From positions 3,473-67,472 of the forward strand of contig NZ_CAJPRT010000011.1 in the NCBI RefSeq assembly GCF_905373215.1: a stretch of 64,000 nucleotides of DNA, read 5' to 3'. Within the stretch, counting starts at the first letter, position 1, and every line of letters begins with the position of its first letter. The stretch comes from an uncultured Campylobacter sp. (GTDB lineage: Bacteria > Campylobacterota > Campylobacteria > Campylobacterales > Campylobacteraceae). Shown piece by piece: positions 16,507-25,539 of this stretch. The notes under the pieces are model-generated. The model did no database searches. It was not told where the DNA came from and was given only the letters and a program-made list of their open reading frames with translations. A program made the translations under genes and the position numbers.

Positions 16507-16944
16507 ATGATTATTTTAAAAATTATAGCCTGCGCGTTTTCGATGGGTTTTTGCTTGATGTGCATTTCAAGTTTAATGGGTTTTTTTATAGGGCAGATTT
16601 TTGACACATCTAGCGTCCGGTTTGACGATCCCTTGGAATGGCTACAGCAGAAGTGCGTATATTTCCTATTTTTGTGGATATTTTTCTGCGGGATTTGCGC
16701 AATACTTGCCGCAAAGTTAAAGGATTTTGGTAAGCTCACGGATTTTTTCGTAAATTTATTTTTGCCTACAGCAGCGGTTTGGATACTATCGCCATTTTTG
16801 GGGATGATGATTGTGGCGCTGATTGTTTCAGATTTGCATCTTGCCACGTTTTATTCCTCATTGCTTAGCGCATTAATATTTATCGTTCTTTTTATGATCG
16901 TCGTAGCCGAGGTCCTAAAGCAGATTTATCCGCCCAAGTCCTAA
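16507..16944 (+). CDS. small membrane protein, about four helices
   Basis: 145 residues with hydrophobic segments near 2-30, 53-73, 82-108 and 115-138. No family recognised. AGGAAC precedes the ATG. It follows dus by 22 bases and may be co-transcribed. Codon usage is more AT-rich than dus. Confidence 0.6.
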   Translation: MIILKIIACAFSMGFCLMCISSLMGFFIGQIFDTSSVRFDDPLEWLQQKCVYFLFLWIFFCGICAILAAKLKDFGKLTDFFVNLFLPTAAVWILSPFLGMMIVALIVSDLHLATFYSSLLSALIFIVLFMIVVAEVLKQIYPPKS

Positions 16945-17042
16945 CGCGCGAAATTTTAAAATTTAGCGCAGAGCTTTTATCTACCGCTTATATCGCAGCT
17001 CGCGCGTTAAAAGGCGAGGGCGTTAAAATTTAAGGAGAAATT

Positions 17043-17774
17043 ATGCAAAATATCTACATCATCGGCGACGTGCACGGCTGCTACAGATCGCTTTTGGCGT
17101 TAATAGAGCAGCTGCCGCATAAATTTGATAGTAAAATTTGCTTCGTTGGCGATCTGATCGACCGAGGCCCTGCGAGCGCGGATGTGGTGGAGCTAGTGCG
17201 CACTCGCGGATATGACGCGGTGATGGGCAATCACGAAAAGCGCTTTGTGGGCAACGCAAAAACTGCATTAAGGTGCGCAAAGACGGGCAAATTTACGAGC
17301 TCAAATGACCTCTACGCATTTTTTAGCCTGGATGAAAGCTGGCTATTTAATAACGGCGGTGAGTCGACGCTAGCGTCGTATTATCGTCACGGAGGCGTGA
17401 AGCAATGCAAGGAGCATCTGCGGTTTGTCTCGCGGCTGCCGATTTACTTGGAGTATGATTTGCGTGATGAAAGCGGTCGCGCCCTCGTCGTATCGCACTC
17501 CGCAGTGGGTCGCGCGTGGGGGATCAGACACGATGCAGAGCGTGCGAAAAGCTTCACAGCTCACGTGCTAAGCGGACGCGGAGACGATAGCGCAAATGAT
17601 GGAATTTTTAACGTCTACGGGCACACGCCGGTAAAAAAGCCCGTCATTACGGAATTTAGCGCAAATATCGATCTGGGCTGTGTTTATAAAAAGCATTGGG
17701 GCGAGAAGGCGAGGCTTTGCGCGCTGGAGTTTCCCTCAAAGAAAATTTTTACGCAGGAGTGCATAGATTTTTGA
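17043..17774 (+). CDS. calcineurin-like metallophosphoesterase (PrpA/PrpB-type serine/threonine phosphatase)
   Basis: 243 residues with the metal-binding signatures in order: GDVHGCY (near 8), GDLIDRG (near 37), GNHEK (near 61), then His residues in VVSHSAVG and VYGHTPVKKP. This set is shared by bacterial PPP-type phosphatases and diadenosine tetraphosphatase, so the substrate is open. A strong AAGGAG precedes the ATG. It is convergent with tyrA. Confidence 0.85.
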   Translation: MQNIYIIGDVHGCYRSLLALIEQLPHKFDSKICFVGDLIDRGPASADVVELVRTRGYDAVMGNHEKRFVGNAKTALRCAKTGKFTSSNDLYAFFSLDESWLFNNGGESTLASYYRHGGVKQCKEHLRFVSRLPIYLEYDLRDESGRALVVSHSAVGRAWGIRHDAERAKSFTAHVLSGRGDDSANDGIFNVYGHTPVKKPVITEFSANIDLGCVYKKHWGEKARLCALEFPSKKIFTQECIDF

Positions 17775-17895
17775 GTTTGTATCAGACCCATGCAGATTAA
17801 AATTTAAATTTAAGCGGGCTGTTTGAAAGCGAAATTTTAGAATTTAAAGGCGCGTTCTTGCAGCTCCCGTCGCGCAGTCAGGTCGCGTTGAAATT

Positions 17896-18726
17896 TTAAA
17901 TAATATCCCTTAGCTTGCGTGCTTCATACATCCACGCCTCAAGCTCGTCCCAGCGCTCGTCACGAATCATCCCCACGCAAATTTCAAGCTCGTTTTTAAA
18001 AGCATCGATCGCGCCTAGCAGGTTTGTGCGGTTTTGCTTAAAAATATCGACCCACATCTGCGGCGAGCTTTTGGCGATACGGCTCATGCCCGAAAAGCTA
18101 CCTCCGGCTAAATTTATGATATTGCGGCGATTTTCCTCTTTTAGCACGCTGTTTACGAGCGAATAGCTGATCGCGTGGGGCAGGTGCGAGATGAGCGCCA
18201 CGTGGTGATCGTGGCTTTTTGCGTCCATAAATACGATCTTCATCCCCGCGAACGAAAAAATTTCGACCGCTCGTTTGATATGCACTTCATCCGCGCCGTG
18301 ATCGTCGCAGATAACGACTACTGCGCCGTTTAAAAGCTCTTTAAACGCCGCTTGCGGGCCGGAGTTTTCGGTACCAGCCATTGGGTGAGCTGCGATGAAA
18401 TTTCGTCTGATCTGCGGCGGGCAGTTTTGTAAAATTTTAAATTTCGTGCTTCCCAGATCGATGATCGTCGTTTCGCTTCTGCAGTCGCTTAGTTCTTGCA
18501 AGGTCTGTAAGATCGCCTCCACGGGGATTGCGAGAAAGATCGCATCGCAGCTTTGCTTCATCTGCTCCAGACTTAAAATTTCATGCACGAGCCCGAGTCG
18601 CAGAGCTTCTTTTTCGTTTTCGCGGCTGATGTCGCAGCCGTAGACGGCGCTAATGATTTTGGTGCTTTTTAGACATAGCCCAAGAGAGCCGCCGATGAGA
18701 CCCAGACCGATAATTCCTATCTTCAT
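17896..18726 (-). CDS. tyrA: prephenate dehydrogenase
   Basis: 276 residues from the ATG at 18726 behind AAGGA; an upstream in-frame start adds eight unlikely residues. The Rossmann start is GIIGLGLIGGSLG, followed by the family sequence FIAAHPMAGTENSGPQAA with the catalytic His, and HLPHAISYSL near the middle. It converts prephenate to 4-hydroxyphenylpyruvate with NAD(P)+ for tyrosine synthesis. No chorismate mutase or ACT domain is attached. It is divergent from bamA. Confidence 0.93.
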   Translation of the reverse strand: MKIGIIGLGLIGGSLGLCLKSTKIISAVYGCDISRENEKEALRLGLVHEILSLEQMKQSCDAIFLAIPVEAILQTLQELSDCRSETTIIDLGSTKFKILQNCPPQIRRNFIAAHPMAGTENSGPQAAFKELLNGAVVVICDDHGADEVHIKRAVEIFSFAGMKIVFMDAKSHDHHVALISHLPHAISYSLVNSVLKEENRRNIINLAGGSFSGMSRIAKSSPQMWVDIFKQNRTNLLGAIDAFKNELEICVGMIRDERWDELEAWMYEARKLRDII

Positions 18727-18807
18727 AAAATTCCTTTTTGATATATGCAAGTTTTAATTTTAATGTGGTATTATACGCAAATTATTTTCGTTTTTAGGTA
18801 AAATTTT

Positions 18808-21063
18808 ATGAAAAAAAGCGTTTTTTTACTCTTAGTAGGCGGGATTTCCGTGGCGTGCGCCGCACAGATCAAATCCATTAAATTTGAAGGTCTTAGACAT
18901 CTCTCTCCACAGGTCGCACAGCAAATTTCGGGGCTTAAGGTGGGCGATGAGCTTAACGGCGAAAACACCAATGCTGCGATTTCGAAGCTATTTGAGCAGG
19001 GCTATTTCAGCGACGTTTATATCAGCGAACAAGGCGGCGCGGTCACTATCAACGTAACCGAAAAGCCGACTATCGCCAAGGTCGAGATCAAAAACGTAGT
19101 GACCAATGATCGCGATAAGATCAATGAGCTCATCGGCTTGCGTCCGGGTCAGGTTTACGACGAAGTGGCTGCTAAAAAAGCAGAGACCCGCATCAAGCAA
19201 TACTACGAAGTCAAGGGCTTTTTCGACACCGTGGTGGAATTTTATCCAAAGCCGATAAACGACGATAAATCGGTCATCTTGCTAACGATCGAGGTAAATC
19301 GCGGCGAAAATATCATCATCGATAAGGTAAATTTAGTAGGCGCAGACAAGCTCGACTATGATGATATAGAGCCATCCGTTGCCAATAAAGAACGCGAGAT
19401 GCTGGGCTGGATGTGGGGCTTTAACGATGGCAAGGTAAAAACCGCCGAGCTTCCTAACGACGCAAATAGAATTCAAGAAGAATATTATAAAAAAGGCTAC
19501 TTAGATGCGCAGGTTTCTGCGCCGCTACTTAATGCCGATATGGATAATTACACTGCTGATCTTACCTACTATATCAGCGAGGGCGAGCAATACACCGTAA
19601 GCTCCGTAGATATCGAGTATCCTGCAGATATAATCAAGCTTGATAAAGAAAAGGTTTTGGACGATTTCAAGCTTCAGAAGGGCGATACAATGAATTCCGA
19701 GCGTTTGCGCCGCGATATGAATACGCTAGAGACTTTAGTCGCGGATCAGGGATACGCCTATGTGCGTATCGTGCCTAAGACTAAGCAGGACAAAGAAGCT
19801 CGCACGGTCGCTATCACGTATCAAGTCATCCCTGAGGATAAAGTCTATATTAGAAACGTAACGATCTCGGGTAACGATAAGACCGAGGATAAGGTCATTC
19901 GCCGCGAGATGTATCTGACCGAGGGAAATTTATATAGCAAAACCGACTACAACGATTCGTTAAATTCTTTAAAACGCACGGGGTATTTCGATGAGGTGGA
20001 GATTAAAGAAAACCGCGTTTCTAACGATCAGATCGATCTTGAAGTCGCAGTCAAAGAAGCTCCTACAGGCTCTATCACGGGTGGTATCGGATATGGCAGC
20101 GAGGATGGAATTTTACTTAGCGGTGGTATCAGCGATCGTAATGTATTCGGCACCGGCCTTCACGGCGCGTTCTCGGTTGAAAAGAGCGACGATCAGTTAA
20201 GCGGACGCTTGAGCTTAACTAATCCTAGAGTGTTTGATTCTGAGTATAGCTTGGGCGGATCGATCTTTGCCAACGATTACGACTGGGACGATTACGATGA
20301 GAAATCTTACGGATTTTCAATCACGGGCGGTCGCAAGATTGGGCGCAATACCGATGTAAGCCTTACATATTATCTAGAAAAAAGCGAGATTAAGGGCTTA
20401 AACGAATATTACGCCAAAGCGGGCTATCTGGATGGCAAGAATTTAAAAAGCTCGATTATCCCGTCTATCACATACAACAGCACCGATGATTATTACTTGC
20501 CAAGAAGCGGTATGATCGCAAGTGCTAGTTTAGAATACGCGGGTCTTGGCGGCGATATGGACTACACCAAGGCGCGAGGATCGTTTAACTACTACTTTGG
20601 CTTGCGAGATTATATCGATCACGACATTATCTTTAGATACAAAGCTGCAACGGGCTATATGTGGGAAGGTAATAAAAAGATCCCGATCAACGAAAAGCTA
20701 TTCCTAGGCGGAATGAAAAGCATTAGAGGCTACGAAGGTCGCAGTATCCCGAAAAAAGAGATTTGCTTAAATGCAAATAATTGCCGCTATATCGAGACGG
20801 GTGGTATGCAGAGCTTCAATAACTCCTTTGAGCTAAGCTTTCCGGTGGTCGATAGGCTTAAAATGCGCTTTGTAACGTTTTTTGACTACGGAATGATCGG
20901 CGATCATGACTGGAATGAAGAGGAGCGCTACAGCACGGGTGCTGGTATCGAGTGGATGACGCCGATGGGGCCTTTGCAGTTATACTTCGTCAAGCCGCTT
21001 AATAAAAAACCGCACGACGACACAAATAGCTTCGAATTTAGCATCGGCGCTAGATTTAATTAA
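18808..21063 (+). CDS. bamA: outer membrane protein assembly factor BamA
   Basis: 751 residues. A signal peptide (1-19, ending ACA) is followed by five POTRA domains to about residue 415 and a C-terminal 16-strand barrel. The lid-loop motif MKSIRGYEGRS, conserved in Omp85 proteins, is near 635. The chain ends GARFN, so the usual terminal aromatic is followed by one Asn. It folds and inserts barrel proteins in the outer membrane. In C. jejuni the homologue also lies by tyrA. Confidence 0.95.
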   Translation: MKKSVFLLLVGGISVACAAQIKSIKFEGLRHLSPQVAQQISGLKVGDELNGENTNAAISKLFEQGYFSDVYISEQGGAVTINVTEKPTIAKVEIKNVVTNDRDKINELIGLRPGQVYDEVAAKKAETRIKQYYEVKGFFDTVVEFYPKPINDDKSVILLTIEVNRGENIIIDKVNLVGADKLDYDDIEPSVANKEREMLGWMWGFNDGKVKTAELPNDANRIQEEYYKKGYLDAQVSAPLLNADMDNYTADLTYYISEGEQYTVSSVDIEYPADIIKLDKEKVLDDFKLQKGDTMNSERLRRDMNTLETLVADQGYAYVRIVPKTKQDKEARTVAITYQVIPEDKVYIRNVTISGNDKTEDKVIRREMYLTEGNLYSKTDYNDSLNSLKRTGYFDEVEIKENRVSNDQIDLEVAVKEAPTGSITGGIGYGSEDGILLSGGISDRNVFGTGLHGAFSVEKSDDQLSGRLSLTNPRVFDSEYSLGGSIFANDYDWDDYDEKSYGFSITGGRKIGRNTDVSLTYYLEKSEIKGLNEYYAKAGYLDGKNLKSSIIPSITYNSTDDYYLPRSGMIASASLEYAGLGGDMDYTKARGSFNYYFGLRDYIDHDIIFRYKAATGYMWEGNKKIPINEKLFLGGMKSIRGYEGRSIPKKEICLNANNCRYIETGGMQSFNNSFELSFPVVDRLKMRFVTFFDYGMIGDHDWNEEERYSTGAGIEWMTPMGPLQLYFVKPLNKKPHDDTNSFEFSIGARFN

Positions 21064-21086
21064 ACGCGGCGACTTGCGAACGCTGT

Positions 21087-21124
21087 GGCGTGCGTAGAAT
21101 TTTCTACTGCACGCCTTAAAATTT
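21087..21124 (+). terminator. strong stem-loop terminator after bamA
   Basis: GGCGTGCGTAGAA pairs with TTCTAC and GCACGCC: 13 pairs interrupted by a single bulged T, with a two-base gap at the tip that will open to a small loop. TTAAAATTT follows. It begins 24 bases after the bamA stop and is the clearest intrinsic terminator in the window. Confidence 0.7.
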
Positions 21125-21623
21125 AGTAACGCTGCAATTTTGACTTTTCTTGTCGCGCTAATTTGCAGCCGAATTATTGTAGGCGGGTTGAGCTAAATTT
21201 TAATTGGAATTCCGCTCGGCTTAGGATGAAATTTAAACGCGTAGCTTGCTTTGAATTTTTTAGAATTTTATTTATCAAGATAGTTTAGAATTTCATTCGT
21301 ATGGTAAAATTTTAAGCACAAGAGTTCTAAAAAATCAATACAAGCCATTAGCATAATTTAAAGAAATTCTATATTGAAATTTTAAAGATTACGATATAGA
21401 CGATAAACTCCGCTTTGTTGTGCGCGGAATTTCACTGCATAGGATTTAGCGCGCCACTGAATTTTAAAGCTCATAAATTTTGAGATTCTAAAATCGCTAG
21501 AATTTAAAATTTTAAATCGCCTCGTAAATCGCTAAAGATTTGCGTTAAATTTTGCCTCGCTTTACCGATAATTTAAGTTAAGCTTGTAAAATCGCGCTCT
21601 AAAATCATATCAAAGGCTCTTTT
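21125..21623. other. intergenic stretch without a gene
   Basis: About 500 bases between bamA and the M23 peptidase. It is densely filled with AAATTT/TTTTAAA words. No ORF with a ribosome site and no RNA gene recognised. Confidence 0.55.
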
Positions 21624-23003
21624 ATGCGTAGAAATGGCAATGGAACGAAGCTTAAAATTTTAATATTTCTTATTATAATATGCGCTTTGGTTTATGGAAT
21701 CTTTAGAATTTTTACCTCGCCTAAATTTGAAAAAAATCCTCCGCAAATTGCGCTGGAAAATGAAATTTATTGGAATTTAACCTCGCCCTTGAAGATTAAA
21801 ATTTCAGACGATACCGGCATTAAGCTCGTTCGCGTTAATTTAAACGACGGAGCCAGCACGATACCGCTACTAAATGAGGAGCTGAACGTTCCGCAAACGA
21901 CGCTAGAGCTTGCCGTGCAATTTCCTAAAAATTTGATGCTTAATAAAGACAAAAACTACAAGCTCGAGGTTTTTGCAAACGACATTAGCTCGTGGAATTT
22001 TGCGCAAGGAAATAAGAGCGTAAAAACGGCAAATATAATAATAGACGACAAAAAGCCCCTCATAAATATCATCAATCAATCCTATAAAATCACCAAAGGC
22101 GGTAGCGCTGTAGTTGTATTTTCGGCAAAAGACGAGCGCCTAAACGAAGTCTATATCAAAACCAACTATGGCAAAATTTTCAAAGCGATTCCTTTTGTAA
22201 AAGAGGGCTATTATGCATCTCTCGTAGCGTGGCCTGCAAATTTAGACGAATTTCGCGCAGAAGCGGTCGCCACCGATCGTGCAGGCAACGAAAGCATTTC
22301 GCAGATCAAATATTTTTATCAAGACAAAAAATATAAGGTCTCTACTATCAAGCTAAATCCAGGTTTTATTAACGGCAAAGTAAGCGATCTGGCTAGCCAA
22401 TATGCGCAGAATTTTAACTCTATGAGCGATCTGGAGAAATTTAAGTTCGTAAACGAGACTCTGCGTAAGAAAAACGGAGATGATCTGCACGCTGCTACTA
22501 GCGCGGTGCACGAGGATAAAATAAATGGATTTGAGCTAAAGCCTTTTTATCCGCTTGCTAAAGGCGCAGCGGTAGCAAGCTTTGCCGATCATCGGATATT
22601 TTTTATGAACGACGAACAAGTAAGCGAGTCATGGCATATGGGGCTCGATCTAGCAAGCGTCGCAAATGCCGATATCAAAGAGAGTAACTACGGTAAGGTA
22701 GTTTTCGCGCAGGAAAACGGAATTTTCGGATTAAATTTAGGAATTTACTATGGCTTTGGATTATACGGCATCTACGGACACTGCTCGGCGACGCAGTTAA
22801 GTGTGGGCAGCGACGTAAAGCCGGGCGACATTCTAGCACAGACGGGCTCAAGCGGCTTTGCTTTTGGAGATCATCTGCATTTTGGCATCGTAGTTCAGGG
22901 TGTGGACGTAAGACCCGAGGAGTGGATGGATCCTAAGTGGATGAAAGATAACATTACCGATGTCTTAGAATCGTCCAAAAAAGTAATAGAAAAAGGTAAG
23001 TAA
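21624..23003 (+). CDS. M23-family peptidoglycan endopeptidase, membrane-anchored
   Basis: 459 residues. An N-terminal helix (about 9-29) anchors a long Ig-like/linker region. The C-terminal LytM/M23 domain shows HMGLDLA (metal His/Asp), YGHCSATQLSVG and HLHFGIVVQG (catalytic HxH). It should cut peptidoglycan cross-bridges in the periplasm; relatives in Campylobacter and Helicobacter (Csd-type) shape the helical cell. It lies directly ahead of lpxC, as in C. jejuni. AAAGG precedes the ATG. Confidence 0.88.
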   Translation: MRRNGNGTKLKILIFLIIICALVYGIFRIFTSPKFEKNPPQIALENEIYWNLTSPLKIKISDDTGIKLVRVNLNDGASTIPLLNEELNVPQTTLELAVQFPKNLMLNKDKNYKLEVFANDISSWNFAQGNKSVKTANIIIDDKKPLINIINQSYKITKGGSAVVVFSAKDERLNEVYIKTNYGKIFKAIPFVKEGYYASLVAWPANLDEFRAEAVATDRAGNESISQIKYFYQDKKYKVSTIKLNPGFINGKVSDLASQYAQNFNSMSDLEKFKFVNETLRKKNGDDLHAATSAVHEDKINGFELKPFYPLAKGAAVASFADHRIFFMNDEQVSESWHMGLDLASVANADIKESNYGKVVFAQENGIFGLNLGIYYGFGLYGIYGHCSATQLSVGSDVKPGDILAQTGSSGFAFGDHLHFGIVVQGVDVRPEEWMDPKWMKDNITDVLESSKKVIEKGK

Positions 23004-23019
23004 ATTTTAAAATTTTCGC

Positions 23020-23025
23020 TATAAT
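23020..23025 (+). promoter_or_regulatory. -10 box ahead of lpxC
   Basis: TATAAT in the short gap after the M23 peptidase gene, 28 bases before the lpxC ATG at 23054. It suggests lpxC can be transcribed separately from the upstream gene. Confidence 0.45.
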
Positions 23026-23053
23026 GCGCGGGTTAATGAAAACGAGGATAGAA

Positions 23054-23938
23054 ATGAGACAGACAACGATAGCTAAGAAAGTCCATAACGTCGGCATCGG
23101 GCTACACAAAGGTGAGCCTATCAGACTTACGTTAGAGCCTTTAGAGGCAGGCAGTGGAATCGTATTTTATAGAAGTGATCTTGGCGTTAGTTTTAAAGCC
23201 GAGCCGAAAAACGTCATAAATACGCAGATGGCAACCGTCGTAGGAAATGAGAAGGGCTATATATCAACAATAGAGCATCTAATGAGCGCCATTAATGCCT
23301 ATGGTATTGATAATATCCGTATTATCGTCGATGCTAACGAAATTCCTGTGATGGACGGAAGTTCGGCGAGCTTTTGTATGCTTTTGGACGAAGCGGGGGT
23401 AAGAGAGCTTGACTCGAATAAAAAAGCCTTCATCATCAAGCGAGCTGTAGAAATTCGCGAGGGAGATAAGCTCGTGCGCCTAAGTCCTAGCAAGAGCCCT
23501 AAATTTGATTATACGATTAAATTTAGCCATCCGCTCATCGGTACTCAGCACCATGTTTTTGAATTTAGCAAAAAAAATTATCTCAAAGAAATTTCGCGCG
23601 CTAGAACTTTTGGGTTTTTGAAAGATGTGCAAGCGCTGCGCTCTATGGGGCTAGCTCTAGGCGGCAGCTTAGAAAACGCCGTCGTAATCGATGAGAATAA
23701 AATTTTAAACCCCGAGGGTTTGCGCTTTGAAAACGAGTTCGTCCGCCATAAAATTTTAGATGCGATCGGCGATCTTGCGCTCGTGGGCGCTCCGATTTTG
23801 GGCGATTATACGGCGTTTGCGGGAAGCCACGATCTAAATCATAAACTAACTTTAGCGGTTTTAGCCGATGCGAAAAATTTCGAGCTAGTAGATCTTACCG
23901 CCGAGGTTGTGCGCGAATATCAAAAAGTCTTTGCTTAA
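23054..23938 (+). CDS. lpxC: UDP-3-O-acyl-N-acetylglucosamine deacetylase
   Basis: 294 residues from the ATG at 23054 (MRQTTIAKKVHNVGIGLHKGE), behind GAGGA; the two upstream in-frame starts give a non-homologous leader. The zinc ligands are in TIEHLMSAI and HKILDAIGD, and the catalytic His in GSHDLNHKL. It carries out the committed step of lipid A synthesis. It is followed by the tsaB-like gene with a 24-base gap. Confidence 0.95.
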   Translation: MRQTTIAKKVHNVGIGLHKGEPIRLTLEPLEAGSGIVFYRSDLGVSFKAEPKNVINTQMATVVGNEKGYISTIEHLMSAINAYGIDNIRIIVDANEIPVMDGSSASFCMLLDEAGVRELDSNKKAFIIKRAVEIREGDKLVRLSPSKSPKFDYTIKFSHPLIGTQHHVFEFSKKNYLKEISRARTFGFLKDVQALRSMGLALGGSLENAVVIDENKILNPEGLRFENEFVRHKILDAIGDLALVGAPILGDYTAFAGSHDLNHKLTLAVLADAKNFELVDLTAEVVREYQKVFA

Positions 23939-23962
23939 GGCTGCAAAATCAAAGAGGTTGAA

Positions 23963-24400
23963 ATTCTAATTGCCGCCCTTAGCGCTCCATGCTTGCTCGG
24001 CGTGTATGAAAGCGGCGCCAAGATAGCGGAATTTAAAAGCAATGAGGGCGAAAAAGCCGATAAATTTCTGGTCGCTAAATTTAGCGAAATTTTAAAAACT
24101 TATAAAATCAAAGAGCTCATCTACGCAAATACTCCCGGCAGCTTCATGGGCATGAAGGTAAGCTACGTGATATTGCGCACGCTTAGCATCGCTCTTGATG
24201 TGCCGCTGTATGCCATTAGTGGCTTTGAGCTAAGTGGCTTCGGGCCGATCAGAGCGAATAAAAACTTCAGCTACGTTTACGAGTGCGGCGAAATCAGGAT
24301 GAAAAAATGCGCCCCTGCCACGCTATCTTTGCCGCAGGATTTATCGGTTTTAAATAAAAGCGATGATATACTTCCAAATTACATCATAGAAGCGGTTTAG
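23963..24400 (+). CDS. tsaB: TsaB-like protein (tRNA threonylcarbamoyladenosine pathway)
   Basis: About 145 residues. The ILIAALSAPCLLGVYESG start and the central YANTPGSFMGMKVSYVILRTLS match the short TsaB-type pseudo-sugar-kinase fold, a partner of TsaD/TsaE in making t6A on tRNA. In-frame homologous sequence begins before the first TTG (23993), and no ATG/GTG/TTG lies between there and the in-frame stop at 23936. AAAGAGG at 23951-23957 points to the ATT at 23963 as start. A TTG start at 23993 would cut off the first strand. It is shorter than TsaB of most bacteria, as in other Campylobacter. Confidence 0.7.
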   Translation: MLIAALSAPCLLGVYESGAKIAEFKSNEGEKADKFLVAKFSEILKTYKIKELIYANTPGSFMGMKVSYVILRTLSIALDVPLYAISGFELSGFGPIRANKNFSYVYECGEIRMKKCAPATLSLPQDLSVLNKSDDILPNYIIEAV

Positions 24401-24408
24401 GAGAAAGC

Positions 24409-25290
24409 TTGATTATAAGAATTCCTGCGACGAGCGCAAATTTGGGCCCCGGTTTCGACGCGCTCGGCCTTAGCCTAGGGCTATTTAACGAAGTAGAGAT
24501 TACCGAGCAGAAGTTTTTTTGCGTATCGCTTAGCGGCGAGGGCAGCGACAGAGCGTGGCTAAAAAAGGGCAACGCTTTTTTGAACATTTTCAATGAAATT
24601 TACAGAAAACTAGGCGGCGGACAAGAGATAAATTTTAAATTTGCTTTTCACAACAACATCCCGTTTTCGCGCGGGCTGGGCAGTAGCTCGGCCGTGATCG
24701 TAGGCGCTATCGCAAGCGCTTATAAAATTTGCGGTTTTGAGATCGATCGCGCTAAAATTTTAAACACGGCGCTGGAATATGAAAATCACCCCGATAATAT
24801 CGCGCCCGCGACGCTCGGCGGCTTTGTCAGCAGCGTCGTGGACGGCAAGACGGTTCGTACGCAAAAATGTGAAATTTCGCAAGATCTGCAAGCGGTCGTC
24901 GTCATCCCCGATACGCCGATGCCTACGAACGAATCTCGCGGCAAGCTGCCTAAGAGCTTTTCGATCAAGGATTGCGTTAGCAACCTCTCGCACGCGGCGT
25001 TTCTGACCGCTTGCTTTATGCGACGCGACTACGACAGCTTGCGCTACGCCTGTATCGATAAGATGCACGAGCAGATGCGCATGGGTGTGCTTCCGCAGCT
25101 TTTTGGGGTGCGCGAGATCGCCTATGATAACGGCGCGCTTATGAGTTCGCTCTCGGGAAGCGGCTCAAGCTTTTTAAATTTAGCCTATAGATCCGACGCT
25201 GCAAAGCTTAAAGCCTGCCTTAGCGAAAATTTTAAAAACTTCCGCGTCGAAATTTTAGATATCGACAACGGCGGCTTTAATATTGACTAA
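24409..25290 (+). CDS. thrB: homoserine kinase
   Basis: 293 residues. A GHMP kinase begins IIRIPATSANLGPGFDALG. The ATP loop is PFSRGLGSSSAVIVGAI and the C-terminal glycine loop is SSLSGSGSSFLNLA. It phosphorylates homoserine for threonine synthesis. The start codon is TTG behind AGGAGA, eight bases after the tsaB-like stop. The substrate is shared with MetX encoded at 45 kb. Confidence 0.94.
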   Translation: MIIRIPATSANLGPGFDALGLSLGLFNEVEITEQKFFCVSLSGEGSDRAWLKKGNAFLNIFNEIYRKLGGGQEINFKFAFHNNIPFSRGLGSSSAVIVGAIASAYKICGFEIDRAKILNTALEYENHPDNIAPATLGGFVSSVVDGKTVRTQKCEISQDLQAVVVIPDTPMPTNESRGKLPKSFSIKDCVSNLSHAAFLTACFMRRDYDSLRYACIDKMHEQMRMGVLPQLFGVREIAYDNGALMSSLSGSGSSFLNLAYRSDAAKLKACLSENFKNFRVEILDIDNGGFNID

Positions 25291-25311
25291 GAAAAATAAA
25301 GATATAATCGC

Positions 25312-25539
25312 ATGAGCGAACCGATTAGGATGTGTGTTATTTGCAAGGGGCGCTTCGCCAAGCGCGAACTCCACGCCTTTTTGCAAAATTTTAAAAATAT
25401 AAGCTCAAACAGACAATTTTATATTTGCGACGGTTGCATAAATCAAAAAGAGAAAATTTCAAAATATCTATCTAAATTTGCGTCTAGCGCAGATTTGGGA
25501 CATATCAAAGAGAGGGTTTTAAATGGGTGTTCTGATTAA
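25312..25539 (+). CDS. ylxR: YlxR/RnpM-type RNA-binding protein
   Basis: 75 residues with the family opening RMCVICKGRFAKRELHAF and a second C-x-x-C (CDGC). YlxR proteins bind RNA and, in Bacillus, the RNase P RNA. Position ahead of infB with a 17-base overlap is the usual one. A TATAAT at 25303-25308 ends only three bases before the ATG, which is odd for a promoter of this gene. Confidence 0.88.
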   Translation: MSEPIRMCVICKGRFAKRELHAFLQNFKNISSNRQFYICDGCINQKEKISKYLSKFASSADLGHIKERVLNGCSD

